NCBI GenBank assembly: GCA_002359735.1
Contig: DENS01000003.1
Span: 181,286 to 245,285, forward strand
From: Micavibrio sp. UBA2638
GTDB lineage: Bacteria > Pseudomonadota > Alphaproteobacteria > Micavibrionales > Micavibrionaceae
Length of the DNA: 64,000 bases
Direction: 5' to 3'
Part shown: piece after piece, positions 63,930 through 64,000 of the stretch
Numbering within the stretch: the first letter of the stretch is position 1
Layout of the letters: the number at the start of each line of letters is the position of its first letter
Translations under genes and position numbers: made by a program
The notes under the pieces: model-generated
Database searches by the model: none
What the model saw: the letters and a program-made list of their open reading frames with translations, nothing else
What the model was told of the DNA's origin: nothing

Positions 63930-64000
63930 ATGGCAAAAGAAGTCCAGAATATGCAGGATCAGCTGAATTGGCACTGGCGCAATAACATGCGTACCGTGCG
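63930..64000 (+). CDS. IcmT-like protein (partial, runs off the window)
   Basis: Begins at an ATG with AAAGGGG upstream, 95 bases after dotB. The first 24 residues include LNWHWRNNMRTVR, which matches the conserved start 'HWR...R..RF' of IcmT/TraK-type proteins. The rest is missing from the window, so the name is a strong inference from motif and from position after dotDCB. Confidence 0.62.
   Translation, partial: MAKEVQNMQDQLNWHWRNNMRTV

Overview
The window looks like a chromosomal stretch of a Gram-negative alphaproteobacterium with intermediate GC. The reasons are the TIGR02300-type 'FYDLN' zinc-ribbon/acidic protein, the rpmH-rnpA-yidD-yidC-engB run, the def-fmt-truA neighbourhood, succinylase-type DapD/DapE, a UbiH-family hydroxylase, and many outer-membrane and lipoprotein genes. 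A deep-branching lineage (Micavibrio-like or similar) is possible but cannot be proved from this sequence alone. Most of the window is ordinary core metabolism on both strands.

Layout. Bases 1-2333 hold a TPP riboswitch driving a small tautomerase-family protein and thiC. Bases 2334-4079 are a small accessory patch: dispersed palindromic repeats, a structured intergenic segment, a 68-residue Cys/His-rich protein and an AT-rich putative AbiC-type phage-defence membrane protein. Bases 4080-13949 hold a small operon (GNAT, PhnA-like, lipoprotein), an MFS exporter, a MauE/DoxX-like protein, a periplasmic glutathione peroxidase coupled to an acyl-CoA dehydrogenase, a ceramidase-family protein, and two divergent TsaE-like P-loop paralogues either side of a Ca2+/Na+ antiporter. 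Bases 14027-18341 are a beta-oxidation operon (thiolase plus HAD/hydratase fusion) with an Abi/HEPN gene inserted between the two enzymes, and a possible small RNA on the opposite strand. Bases 18545-34776 carry prmA, an aminotransferase, glmS, glmU, a FemAB-like protein, dapD, dapE, truA, fmt, def and rmuC. Bases 34835-39006 carry a pilin-like protein and the engB-yidC-yidD-rnpA-rpmH cluster.

Bases 39137-51557 hold ubiH, several envelope proteins, a four-gene envelope operon (entericidin-like lipoprotein, acidic secreted protein, Pycsar-effector-like PycTM membrane protein, O-antigen-ligase-like protein) and a System II cytochrome c maturation operon (resB-ccsA-tlpA), which is unusual in alphaproteobacteria. 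Then come tRNA-Ala(GGC), a Bax-inhibitor-1 protein, an M3 peptidase with an extra helical insertion, an HtpX/LemA pair and a FIST-domain protein.

The right edge (58363-64000) is the start of a chromosomal Dot/Icm (type IVB, I-type) secretion locus: a DsbC/G-like thiol isomerase, a Pro/Gln-repeat protein, a lytic transglycosylase, DotD, DotC, DotB and the first 24 codons of an IcmT-like gene. This locus continues past the window and is the most notable system here. The cyclic-nucleotide-effector-like protein, the two Abi-type genes and the TsaE-like pair are the other points worth following.
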